From: Streptomyces rubiginosohelvolus
Lineage (GTDB): Bacteria > Actinomycetota > Actinomycetes > Streptomycetales > Streptomycetaceae
Assembly (NCBI RefSeq): GCF_014649875.1
Contig: NZ_BMTW01000009.1
Span: 1 to 64,000, forward strand
Length of the DNA stretch: 64,000 bases
Direction: 5' to 3'
A program made the translations under genes and the position numbers. The notes under the pieces are model-generated. The model was given only the letters and a program-made list of their open reading frames with translations. It was not told the DNA's origin and made no database searches. Below, piece by piece: positions 1 through 7,451 of this stretch; within the stretch, counting starts at the first letter, position 1, and every line of letters starts with the position of its first letter.

Positions 1-168
1 ACCTTCACCGTCGACCCCGCCGAGCTCTTCCACCGCAACCAGGTCACCGCCTACGCCGGGAAGACCCTGCACGGCGTCGTCACATCCACTTGGCTGCGCG
101 GTCGGCGCATCGCGGACCACGGTGTCATCGGCGAACCCACCGGACAGCTCCTTCAGCACGGCGGATGA
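1..168 (+). CDS. allB: Allantoinase, C-terminal end (partial)
   Basis: The window opens inside this gene. Frame 1 runs to a TGA at 166-168 and gives 55 residues. Among them are a HRN segment, an AYAGK-LHGVV stretch and a STWLRGRRIAD segment. This is the usual ending of actinobacterial allantoinases, zinc amidohydrolases that open allantoin to allantoate in purine catabolism. The metal ligands lie upstream of the window and cannot be checked. The assignment rests only on this tail and could also fit a close cyclic amidohydrolase. Confidence 0.7.
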   Translation, partial: TFTVDPAELFHRNQVTAYAGKTLHGVVTSTWLRGRRIADHGVIGEPTGQLLQHGG

Positions 169-220
169 CGCGGATGGCCGGGTGGCGTGCCGTCGGCCCG
201 CACGGCTGACGGCAAGGAGA

Positions 221-850
221 CTACGGCTCGTCAGGCCGCGAGAGGTCCGGCGGCCAGCTCCGCAGGACGGCGTCGACGATTCGTTCGAGGTCGGCGCGCT
301 CGGCACCGCCCGCAGCCTGAATCGCGACGCCGTTGCCGATCGTCATGAGGTACCTGGCCAGCAGGTCCGGGGAGGTTTCCGGGGCCAGGTCGCCCTCGTC
401 GACCGCACGTCGGAAACGCTCGCTCAACAGGGTGCCGGTCTCGTCGCGCCACGCCGCCAGCAGGTCGCGGACCGCCTGCCCGCCTTCGCCCCCGACCAAC
501 GAGGCCCGCAGGCTGAGGCACCCCGTCGGGTAGCCCGGCAGGGTGCTGCTCCGGACCGCACCGTGGAGGAAGACGGTGGCCACCCGGCGGGCAGTCTGCT
601 CGGCCACCGACTCGGCACCGTACGAGGCCGGGCCATCGGCGTAACGCGCCAGAGCCTTGCGGAACAGCTCCTCCTTGTTGCCGAAGGCCGCGTACATGCT
701 GGTGCGGCTGATCCCCATGGCTTCGGTGAGGTCGGGCAGGCTCGCGCCCTCGTAGCCGTTCCGCCAGAAGACCCGCATCGCGTTCTCAAGAGCCTCGTCG
801 GCGTCGAAGCCCCTGGGCCGTCCGACCGGCGCGCTCCGTTGGGTGTTCAT
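221..850 (-). CDS. TetR family transcriptional regulator
   Basis: A 209-residue protein. The N-terminal third (about residues 10-70) is a TetR helix-turn-helix with the pattern GRPRGFD, then a GY-GAS-DL-EAMGIS-TSMY-AFGNKEELF run. The ligand-binding half includes a C-terminal TetR_C-like segment. I chose the ATG at 850 because homology starts just after it; an in-frame ATG at 910 would run through the operator region. It is divergent from the SDR gene at 985, and the gap holds a long inverted repeat that is the likely operator for both genes. Such pairs usually have the regulator repressing the oxidoreductase and itself. The inducer is unknown. Confidence 0.88.
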   Translation of the reverse strand: MNTQRSAPVGRPRGFDADEALENAMRVFWRNGYEGASLPDLTEAMGISRTSMYAAFGNKEELFRKALARYADGPASYGAESVAEQTARRVATVFLHGAVRSSTLPGYPTGCLSLRASLVGGEGGQAVRDLLAAWRDETGTLLSERFRRAVDEGDLAPETSPDLLARYLMTIGNGVAIQAAGGAERADLERIVDAVLRSWPPDLSRPDEP

Positions 851-865
851 GGCATCGAGCCTATC

Positions 866-930
866 AATTCCGTACCGACCGGTCCGCAACCGCCGGGAAG
901 ACTTCTGCACCGATCGGTCGGTACGGAATT
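866..930. promoter_or_regulatory. Inverted-repeat operator between tetR and SDR genes
   Basis: A perfect 15-bp inverted repeat: AATTCCGTACCGACC at 866-880 and its complement at 916-930. Each arm borders a smaller (near-)palindrome, ACCGACCGGT at 874-883 and the perfect ACCGATCGGT at 909-918. Two similar sites about 35 bp apart in a divergent promoter are what a TetR dimer pair would occupy. Inferred target: the adjacent TetR protein. Confidence 0.75.
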
Positions 931-984
931 TTCTGCTGGTCGAGCCCGTTGCGAGGACACCTTCCCGAAGAAAGAGAGCGCGAC

Positions 985-1737
985 ATGAGTGAGCTCACCG
1001 GCAAGACCGCCCTGATCACCGGTTCCACCTCCGGCATCGGCCGCGCGACGGCCCGGTCCCTGGCCGCGCGGGGTGCGAGCGTCGTGGTGACCGGCCGCAA
1101 CGCCGCGCGCGGCGCCGAGGTGGTCGCCCGGATCGAGGCCGACGGCGGCACGGCCCGTTTCATCGCCGCCGACCTGACCGACCAGGAGGACGTGGCCCGG
1201 CTGGCCCGGGAAGCCGGCGACGTGGACATCCTGGTGAACAACGCCGCGGGGGCCAGCTTCGGCCTCAGCGCCGACATCACCCCCGAGCAGTACGACGCCA
1301 TGCTCGACGGCAACGTACGGGCGGTCTACGCGCTGACCGCCGCCCTGGCTCCGAGGATGGCCGAGCGGGGCAGTGGCAGCGTGATCAACGTCAGCAGCGG
1401 GGCAGCCGTGATGGGGGACGTGTACAACGCGGTCTACGCCGCCACCAAGGGAGCGGTGAACGCCCTGACCCGTTCCTGGGCCGCCGAGTACGGGCCGTCC
1501 GGGGTGCGCGTCAACTCGGTCGCGCCCGGCCCGGTCTACACCAGCGCTCCGGTCGAGTATCTCGACCTGTACATCCCCCTGATCCCGCTGCGCCGCGTCG
1601 CCCGACCGGAGGATGTCAGCGAGGTGATCGCCTTCCTCGCCGGCCCTGGCGGCTCGTACGTGAACGGGGCCGTCATCCCTGTGGACGGTGGGCTCACCGC
1701 GGTCGAACCCCCGAAGTCCCCTGCCGCGGCCGCCTGA
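985..1737 (+). CDS. SDR family NAD(P)-dependent oxidoreductase
   Basis: A 250-residue classical short-chain dehydrogenase. The cofactor motif TGSTSGIG is at residues 12-19, NNAA at 85-88, the catalytic Ser near 138-139 and Y-AAT-K at 151-155. The C-terminal PVDGG motif typical of 3-oxoacyl-ACP-reductase-like SDRs is present. I chose the ATG at 985 because a purine-rich GAAGAAAGAGAG lies upstream and homology begins there. The substrate is not predictable. It is divergent from the TetR gene across a strong inverted repeat, so it is probably derepressed when that regulator binds its ligand. Confidence 0.9.
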   Translation: MSELTGKTALITGSTSGIGRATARSLAARGASVVVTGRNAARGAEVVARIEADGGTARFIAADLTDQEDVARLAREAGDVDILVNNAAGASFGLSADITPEQYDAMLDGNVRAVYALTAALAPRMAERGSGSVINVSSGAAVMGDVYNAVYAATKGAVNALTRSWAAEYGPSGVRVNSVAPGPVYTSAPVEYLDLYIPLIPLRRVARPEDVSEVIAFLAGPGGSYVNGAVIPVDGGLTAVEPPKSPAAAA

Positions 1738-1828
1738 CCCGAGCCGGAACTGCCCCCGTATGCGCGGGCGAGGATCAGGCCGTCGGGCGCCGCAGTTCGG
1801 TGGGCCGTGCGAAGCCGTGACCGTCGCA

Positions 1829-1857
1829 GATCGGGGGCCGGTTTCGGAGCAATCCGA
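1829..1857 (+). repeat. Remnant of the tRNA-Pro terminator hairpin, inverted orientation
   Basis: Bases 1835-1857 are a 23-base exact match to the reverse complement of one arm plus loop of the hairpin that follows the tRNA-Pro gene at 22151. The other arm has decayed, so it no longer folds perfectly. It lies in the 148-bp gap between the SDR gene and the damaged CGNR gene. No tRNA is recognisable beside it. It may be a stray or relocated terminator copy. Confidence 0.5.
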
Positions 1858-1885
1858 GGTGGGGCCCGGCGACGGACGCGCGGTG

Positions 1886-2086
1886 TCATCCCCGCTGCCG
1901 GGTGCGGGAGTAGTGGTGCCTGGCGCGGTCCCGGTTGCCGCAGTCCTGCGAGCTGCACCAGCGCCGGGTTCCACTCCGGGAGCGGTCGAGGAAGAACCAG
2001 CCGCATCCGGGGCCCTCGCAGCGCCGGACCCGGCCCAGGCCGTCCCCGCTCAGCAGGTCCTCCGTCCGCAGCGCCAGCGCATGGTC
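1886..2086 (-). pseudogene. CGNR zinc-finger regulator, 5'-truncated remnant
   Basis: The minus-strand frame ending at 1886 encodes about 66 residues that are the C-terminal zinc-finger half of CGNR (ABATE-like) regulators. Visible are an ADLL-type helix, RRCEGPGCGWFFLD, then RRWCSSQDCGNRDRAR, with four Cys ligands. The N-terminal domain is missing. Upstream of about 2086 the frame runs antisense into azlC sequence, so the gene has lost its start and most of its length. In relatives such a regulator often sits divergent to a transporter or exporter. The break coincides with the 5' truncation of azlC. Confidence 0.7.
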
Positions 2087-2800
2087 AGTTTCGGTGCGAT
2101 CAGCAGCTCCCAGGGCTGGGGGTATGTCGCCTCCGTGATCTGCTCGATGGCCGTGTTCTCGGGGTCCGCCCAGTTCGCCCTGCTGGCCACCCTGGGCTCC
2201 GGCGGCGGTCCGGCCGGCGCCGTGATGTCCGCGGCACTGATCAACAGCCGCTTCATCCCCATGGGCATCGCCGTCGCCGGCGACCTGCGGGGCGGCCGGT
2301 TCCGCCGCGCGCTCGAGGGCCAGGCGGTGGTGGACGGTTCCTGGGCCGCCGCCCACCTCGGGGCCGGGCGGTTCGACCGGTAGCTGCTCTTCGGCGCCAC
2401 CGCGATCCAGTGGCCCGCCTGGGTCGCGGGCACCGCCCTCGGCGTGGTGGTGTCCCCCGACCCCGATCTCCTGCACCGGCTCGGTCTGGACGTCCTCACT
2501 CCCGCGCTCTTCCTCGCGCTCCTCTGCGACGAAGTGCGCCGGGAACGGATCAATCGCCTGCCGGCCCTGCTCGGCGCGGCAATCGCCGCGGGACTCATCG
2601 CGATTCTGCCCGCAGGTCCCGCCTTGGTGGGCGCGGCACTCGCGGCTCTCGTCGCCCTGCTCAGAACACCAGCCCGGCATCGGCGAGCCGACGAGACGGG
2701 CGAGAAGGCGGTGGCCGAAACCACGGAAGCCGCAGGGCCCGCCGTACAGCCTGAAAGCGGCCTGCGTTCCGCCCACTCCGGCGAAGAGGTCGCACCATGA
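2081..2800 (+). pseudogene. azlC: AzlC family branched-chain amino acid exporter subunit, broken
   Basis: The reading frame from 2081 matches AzlC permeases: a SGSAQFALLATL segment, AALINSRFIPMGIAVAGDL, then VDGSWAAAH. It meets an in-frame TAG at 2381-2383. The same frame continues as FGATAIQWPAWVAGTALGVV to the TGA at 2798-2800, so the break is a nonsense mutation, not a frameshift. The first roughly 20 residues are also missing, because the sequence upstream of 2081 is antisense CGNR gene. AzlC pairs with AzlD to export branched-chain amino acids or analogues. The stop overlaps the azlD start as ATGA, the normal coupling. Confidence 0.8.
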
Positions 2801-3102
2801 CGCTCTGGCTCACCATCGCCGCCGTCGCCGCCCTCAGCTTCGCCTGCAAGGCGTTCGGCCCCGCGCTCCTCGGCGGGCGAACCCTCCCCCCACGAGCACA
2901 GTCGGTGATCGCCCTCTCCGCCCCCGCCCTGCTCGCCGGATTCATCGTCGCAGCCGTACTGGGCCCCGGCTGGACCGCTGTGGATCTCACGATGATCGCC
3001 GGACTCGCGGCGCTTCCGCTGCTCCTCTGGCGCCGGGCCCCGCTCCCCGTGGCCCTGGTGGCCGCGGTCGCGGTGACGGCGGCTCTACGTATGTGGGCGT
3101 AG
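2797..3102 (+). CDS. azlD: AzlD family branched-chain amino acid exporter small subunit
   Basis: A 101-residue protein with three or four hydrophobic segments (about 1-15, 33-60, 62-74, 82-98) and a LPPRAQSVIALSAPALLAGF segment typical of AzlD. Its ATG overlaps the azlC stop (ATGA). The partner azlC is disrupted by a stop codon and an N-terminal loss. AzlD is therefore probably orphaned and may be on its way out, although its own frame is intact. Confidence 0.8.
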   Translation: MTLWLTIAAVAALSFACKAFGPALLGGRTLPPRAQSVIALSAPALLAGFIVAAVLGPGWTAVDLTMIAGLAALPLLLWRRAPLPVALVAAVAVTAALRMWA

Positions 3103-3414
3103 AGACGTGCGGGCTCGTCGACCGGTCGGCCGGTTGGCCTCAGCAGCGGGCCCGGCTGCTCCCCTGCCCGGTGAGCCGGGGAGCATCAGCCGCCAGAAGG
3201 CCAGGAACGACGCACAGCGAGGAGTCCCAACGCTGCTTGCGGGAGAGCGTCACCTGCACGGCCGTGACTGCGGTGAGGGGCGAGGACCCCCGTACTCCGC
3301 AACGTCCAGGTCATCAACAGGGGTTACGCGCCGTGCCGAACCGGACGGCCGACGCCCCGTCGACACGGTGAAGGGCGTGGGACCTCCAGTCGGTCCCCAA
3401 CCGGTCCCGAAAAA
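3103..3414. other. Non-coding stretch before the first tRNA-Pro terminator
   Basis: About 310 bases with no convincing gene. The open frames here lack recognisable domains and mirror one another. I see no integrase remnant, and nothing recognisable apart from the U-tract side of the next terminator at the right edge. Confidence 0.5.
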
Positions 3415-3415
3415 G

Positions 3416-3459
3416 GATCAGGGGCCGGTCTCGGATTGCTCCGAGACCGGCCCCTGATC
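3416..3459 (-). terminator. Intrinsic terminator of tRNA-Pro copy 1
   Basis: A perfect 20-bp stem (3416-3435 with 3440-3459) and a TTGC loop. On the minus strand it is followed by CTTTTTC, a proper U-tract. It lies 15 bases after the tRNA 3' end. The homologous hairpin at 22092-22135 differs at two positions, both with matching changes in the opposite arm. Confidence 0.9.
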
Positions 3460-3474
3460 TACGACTGTCTCCAG

Positions 3475-3548
<74 letters not shown>

Positions 3549-3598
3549 CTGCGTTTCCTCCCGGTTGCTCCGGGTGGCCGCGCAGGACAAACATTACC

Positions 3599-6202
3599 TC
3601 ACTCCGAGGACCGTATCGACGCGCGTGCCTGTTGGGCGCGGGCCAGCTCCCGGTGCGATCCGATCGCGATGCCGTAGTCGACCCGGGCGAGAGCGTGCTC
3701 GTAGGCGGAGGAGGACTTCTCCAGGTGGCCCACCGCCTCGGCGAGCAGTTGCGCGGAGCGCTCCGGGGGTGCGAAGAGGGCTACGCAGCGCAGGGCCTCG
3801 CCCAGGGCGGTGGGCGTGCCGAAGCGTTCGGCGTGGACCCGGTTCCGGGCGGCGAGGTGCGCCGCGCGGGCCGGGTCGTCCTCGGCCAGGGCGCGTGCCA
3901 GGTCACCGGCCCAGGGAGCCCAGATTCCGTTGAAGCGTTCGCGCGGCTCCAGTGCGGCGCCCGCCGCTTCGAGCTCGGCGATCGCCTCTTCCTTGCGTCC
4001 CTCGGCCAGCAGCAGGCGGCCCCGCACGCACGGTCCGTCGGGCAGCACCATCGCGCTGGGGTAGGGCGGGCCGAAGTCGTACCGGTCGGCGATCTTGCGG
4101 GCCTCGTCGGTGCGGCCGCGGGCCAGCAGGGTGTCGATGAGCAGGCAGGCCGCGTCCCAGTGCACGGGCAGCCCGGAGCCGACACGGTCGGCGAGGCGGA
4201 GCCCTTCGCGCAGGAAGCCCTCGGCCTCGGCGAGACGGCCGCGACGCCGGTGGACCATGCCGAGCAGCGTGTGGGCGAACGCCAGGTGGGCGCCGCTCCA
4301 GCCGGAGATCTCGAAGGCCCGGACCGCTTCGCCGAAGAGGCTCTCGGCGCGGTCCAGCTGGTCGACGAAGGTGTAGGTGATACCGACCATGGTGGGCAGT
4401 TCGAAGCCCCACTCGGAGTCGGTCCAGCCGAGGCCCCGGGCGGGGCTGCCGTCGACCAGGGCGCGTTCGCAGAGGTCGACGATGAGCTGGGCGTTCTCGC
4501 CTCGCAGCATGGCGTCGAAAGCCCGCAGGGTGAGCAGCGCCCGCTCCCCGTTGTCACGGCCCTTGAGGTGGTCGGCGTTGCGGGTGAGCCGCCGGGAGCG
4601 GGCCGGCCCGTCGTCCTCAGCGGCCTGCATGCCCTCCCACATGAAGTGGGCCGCCTGCAGGCGCATCAGCCCGGGGCCGGGCCCGGTGCGCGCGGCCTCG
4701 GCGGCCAGCGACAACGCCGCGTCCTTGAGCTGGTTGTTGTGGGCGAGCGCGGCGGCGAGCCGGAAGGTGGCGTCGACCCGCAGCCCGTCGTCGAGCCCCG
4801 GCATGTCGAGGGCGGCGCGGAGGTGCTGGACCGTCCTGGGCGGGGAGCTCAGCAGCGTCGCGCAGCCCAGTTCGTAGAGGAGGACAGCCCTGTCCTTGGG
4901 GCGCGGCGGCTCCTCCAGGGCCCGCTCCAGGCAGCGTCGGGCCGCTTCGGGCGCGCCGACGGCGAGATGCTGGCCGGCGGCTTCCCGTAGCTGCGCGACC
5001 AGTTCCTGGTCGTCGTCCGGGTGGACCTCCAACAGGTGCCGGGAGGCCGCGGCGGCGCCGAGGCCGGCGCGGGTGATCGCCCAGGCGGCGCGCCCGTGCA
5101 TGGCGGTGCGGGTGGCCGGCGGGATCGAGCGGTAGACGGCGGACGCGATCAGCGGGTGGACGAACTCCAGCGGGTCGAAGCCGCTGACGATACGGGCGTC
5201 GCGCAGCCGGGCCGTGCAGTCGGCGGCCTCCGCCGAGCTCATTCCGGCGAGGGTGGCGGCCAGTTCCTGGGAGATGTCGGTGCCGAGGACCGCGGCGGCC
5301 CAGGCGAACCGGTTGGCGTTCGTACCCAGCCGCTCCAGCCGGGCGACGAGCCCGCTGCCCCGTGCGGACGCGCCGAGTTCGCGCAGTTCGCCGGCGGATT
5401 CCTCCACCGGCGGGAGCTCGCGGTCCTGGACCTTGGCGACCAGCTCGACCGCCTCGTACGGATTGCCTCCGGTGACGGCCCACACCTCGCGGCAGAACGG
5501 GTCGTCGGCGTGCTCGCCGAGGCCCGCGCGGACCAGTACGGCGGTGGCGTCCGGCGTGAGGGCCCGCAGGGCGACCCGGGTCACCGTGCCCTGGTTGCCG
5601 CCTCGTTCGGCCTCCCGGTCGGCGATGTAGTTGGCGTCGCGTTCGGCCAGCTCCTGCGGGCGGTGGGCCTGCACCACCAGGACGGGCAGTTCGCCGAGGC
5701 GGGCGGTGAACGAGGCGAGCCAGGCGAGGGATTCGCCGTCCGCCCAGTGGGCGTCGTCCACGATGAGGAGCAGCGGCCGGTGGCTGAGCCGGGAGGCGAG
5801 CCGGCCGACGACGAAGTCCAGGCCGTCGCGCACACCCTGCGGATCGGGCTGCGGGCCGCTCGGCTCGGCGAGACCCAGGGCCGGGGCGGTGGTCTCGTAC
5901 CAGTCGCCGAACAGGGCCCGGGTCTCGTCGGGCGGGAACCGGTCGAGGGCGGGCTGCAGCAACTGCCGTACGACATGGAACGGTACGGAGGTGACGGTCT
6001 CGCCTCCCCGGGCGGACCACACGGTGCAGCGGTCGGCGGCCATCGCCTGGATCTCGGCGAGCAGCGCCGTCTTGCCGAGCCCCGCCTCTCCGCTGAAGAC
6101 CAGGAGCCCGCCGACGGCCTGCGCCCCGCACAGGGCGTCCACCGCCTCGGCAGCGGCGGCGAGTTCCGGTTCACGCTCGTACAACGGCCGGGACGGCTTC
6201 AT
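3599..6202 (-). CDS. Large LuxR-type (LAL/MalT-like) AAA ATPase lacking the HTH domain
   Basis: An 867-residue protein. Walker A GEAGLGKT is at residues 38-45 and Walker B LLLIVDDAHW at about 144-153, inside an AAA_16/STAND-type domain. A long helical, TPR-like C-terminal region follows. This is the architecture of LAL (large ATP-binding LuxR family) regulators. Those normally end in a LuxR helix-turn-helix of about 60 residues, but here the protein stops after a short Arg/Ala/Ser tail and no HTH can be found in any frame before the tRNA gene. It could be a natural HTH-less STAND ATPase or a 3'-truncated regulator. I chose the ATG at 6202, preceded by GAAGG. Confidence 0.8.
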   Translation of the reverse strand: MKPSRPLYEREPELAAAAEAVDALCGAQAVGGLLVFSGEAGLGKTALLAEIQAMAADRCTVWSARGGETVTSVPFHVVRQLLQPALDRFPPDETRALFGDWYETTAPALGLAEPSGPQPDPQGVRDGLDFVVGRLASRLSHRPLLLIVDDAHWADGESLAWLASFTARLGELPVLVVQAHRPQELAERDANYIADREAERGGNQGTVTRVALRALTPDATAVLVRAGLGEHADDPFCREVWAVTGGNPYEAVELVAKVQDRELPPVEESAGELRELGASARGSGLVARLERLGTNANRFAWAAAVLGTDISQELAATLAGMSSAEAADCTARLRDARIVSGFDPLEFVHPLIASAVYRSIPPATRTAMHGRAAWAITRAGLGAAAASRHLLEVHPDDDQELVAQLREAAGQHLAVGAPEAARRCLERALEEPPRPKDRAVLLYELGCATLLSSPPRTVQHLRAALDMPGLDDGLRVDATFRLAAALAHNNQLKDAALSLAAEAARTGPGPGLMRLQAAHFMWEGMQAAEDDGPARSRRLTRNADHLKGRDNGERALLTLRAFDAMLRGENAQLIVDLCERALVDGSPARGLGWTDSEWGFELPTMVGITYTFVDQLDRAESLFGEAVRAFEISGWSGAHLAFAHTLLGMVHRRRGRLAEAEGFLREGLRLADRVGSGLPVHWDAACLLIDTLLARGRTDEARKIADRYDFGPPYPSAMVLPDGPCVRGRLLLAEGRKEEAIAELEAAGAALEPRERFNGIWAPWAGDLARALAEDDPARAAHLAARNRVHAERFGTPTALGEALRCVALFAPPERSAQLLAEAVGHLEKSSSAYEHALARVDYGIAIGSHRELARAQQARASIRSSE

Positions 6203-6312
6203 GCCCACCCTTCCCACAGAGGCAGTCTTCTCGACGGTCGAGCCTAGTCGTGCGCGGGTGCTCGTCGACAGGGTTCGCACGATTCCTTGCAGGTGCGGGG
6301 CACAATCGAGTA

Positions 6313-6789
6313 GTGAACGAGACGCGCAGAGACCGTGATGCCGAGGGCCGGGCGCGCAATGCGCGCCCCCGTGACGGACTTGGCCGTCCCCTGCCGTACG
6401 GGGCACCGGGCGTCGAACGGCAGCCGGAGGGGGTCGTCCGCACCCCTGCGGAGACGCTCGCGGAGGCGCAGCGGCTGCTGGACGCGGGGATGCCGTTCCA
6501 TGCGCACGAGGTCTTCGAGGACGCCTGGAAGTCGGGGCCGGAGGACGAACGCGAGCTCTGGCGGGGGCTGGCCCAGCTCGCGGTGGGACTGACCCATTCC
6601 GCACGGGGCAACACCGCGGGCGGGGCACGGCTGCTGCGCCGGGGCGCGGGGGCGCTCGCCCCCTTCGCCGGGTCCCCGTACGGGATCGAGGTGGCCGGAC
6701 TGTCCCACTGGGCGCGGGAGTTGGCGGCCAGGGTGGAGTCGGGCCCGACGGTGGACGCGGCGGCCGAGGCACCCCGCCTGCGCGGATAG
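6313..6789 (+). CDS. DUF309 domain-containing protein
   Basis: 158 residues from a GTG. After a charged N-terminus of about 45 residues comes a DUF309 helical domain with the hallmark HAHEVFEDAWK (residues 63-73) and GLAQLAVGLTHSARGN. The family is widespread and its biochemical role is unsettled. It is divergent from the ATPase gene. There is no clear Shine-Dalgarno, and a CACAAT element lies about 9 bp before the GTG, so the message may be leaderless. Confidence 0.85.
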   Translation: MNETRRDRDAEGRARNARPRDGLGRPLPYGAPGVERQPEGVVRTPAETLAEAQRLLDAGMPFHAHEVFEDAWKSGPEDERELWRGLAQLAVGLTHSARGNTAGGARLLRRGAGALAPFAGSPYGIEVAGLSHWARELAARVESGPTVDAAAEAPRLRG

Positions 6790-6894
6790 CCCGGAGGCCG
6801 GCGCCGGGGCGGGGCGGGGCAAGCGAACGGCCAGGCGGCCGGAAGATCCGGGTCCGCGAACCCGGGGGTCGTACAGCTACTACGATCCGGCTCC

Positions 6895-7344
6895 ATGAGC
6901 ACTTCTGACCAGGATCAGGACCAGCGCAGGGACGCCGACGTTCCGATAGCCGACACCGACACCGCCGCGGAGGCCGAAGCCAAGACCGAGGCGGAGGAGG
7001 AGGTGGCGGACGGCAGGGCGGATGCGGATCCGGATGCGGAGGGCGACGCGCTCGACGCACCGGACGGTCAGGGCGGTCAGGGCGGGAAGAGACTCTCCCC
7101 GCGCCAGGCCCGGCGCCTGCGGATCGTGCTCTCCGCGCTGGGCATGGCCGCGATGGCCGTCGTGCTCGCGCTGCGCATCGCGAGCCGTTCGTCGGTGCTC
7201 GTCGTCGGCGTCTACGGGCTCGCGCTCATCCTGTGCGGCGTGATGATCGAGCTGAGCAGGAACGGCCGCACCCGGCTGGCCAGCTGGCTGCTGGGAGCGG
7301 GACTGCTGGCCGCCGTGGGAACGGACTGGCTGCTGCTTCCCTGA
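6895..7344 (+). CDS. Small membrane protein with acidic N-terminus
   Basis: 149 residues. The first roughly 65 are Asp/Glu/Ala-rich and probably disordered and cytoplasmic. They are followed by a basic stretch (RLSPRQARRLR) and three hydrophobic helices at about 74-95, 98-116 and 126-147. No family is recognised with certainty. The ATG has no Shine-Dalgarno, and TACGAT at 6881-6886 lies only 8 bp upstream, which fits a leaderless transcript. Confidence 0.75.
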   Translation: MSTSDQDQDQRRDADVPIADTDTAAEAEAKTEAEEEVADGRADADPDAEGDALDAPDGQGGQGGKRLSPRQARRLRIVLSALGMAAMAVVLALRIASRSSVLVVGVYGLALILCGVMIELSRNGRTRLASWLLGAGLLAAVGTDWLLLP

Positions 7345-7378
7345 TCCTGATTACTGTCCCGCTCCTTGCCCCGGCCCT

Positions 7379-7441
7379 GATCGTTTGATCGATTGAGGCC
7401 ATCCATGATCGATCCATTGACCCTCCTTGACCGGTCGATCA
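7379..7441. promoter_or_regulatory. Cluster of GATCGAT repeats before the DUF2264 gene
   Basis: TGATCGAT occurs at 7386-7393 and 7406-7413, exactly 20 bp apart. Related half sites are at 7379 (TGATCG) and 7436 (CGATCA). A two-turn spacing just upstream of the gene start suggests a repressor or activator site. The cognate factor is unknown. Confidence 0.4.
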
Positions 7442-7451
7442 GGATTCACGC

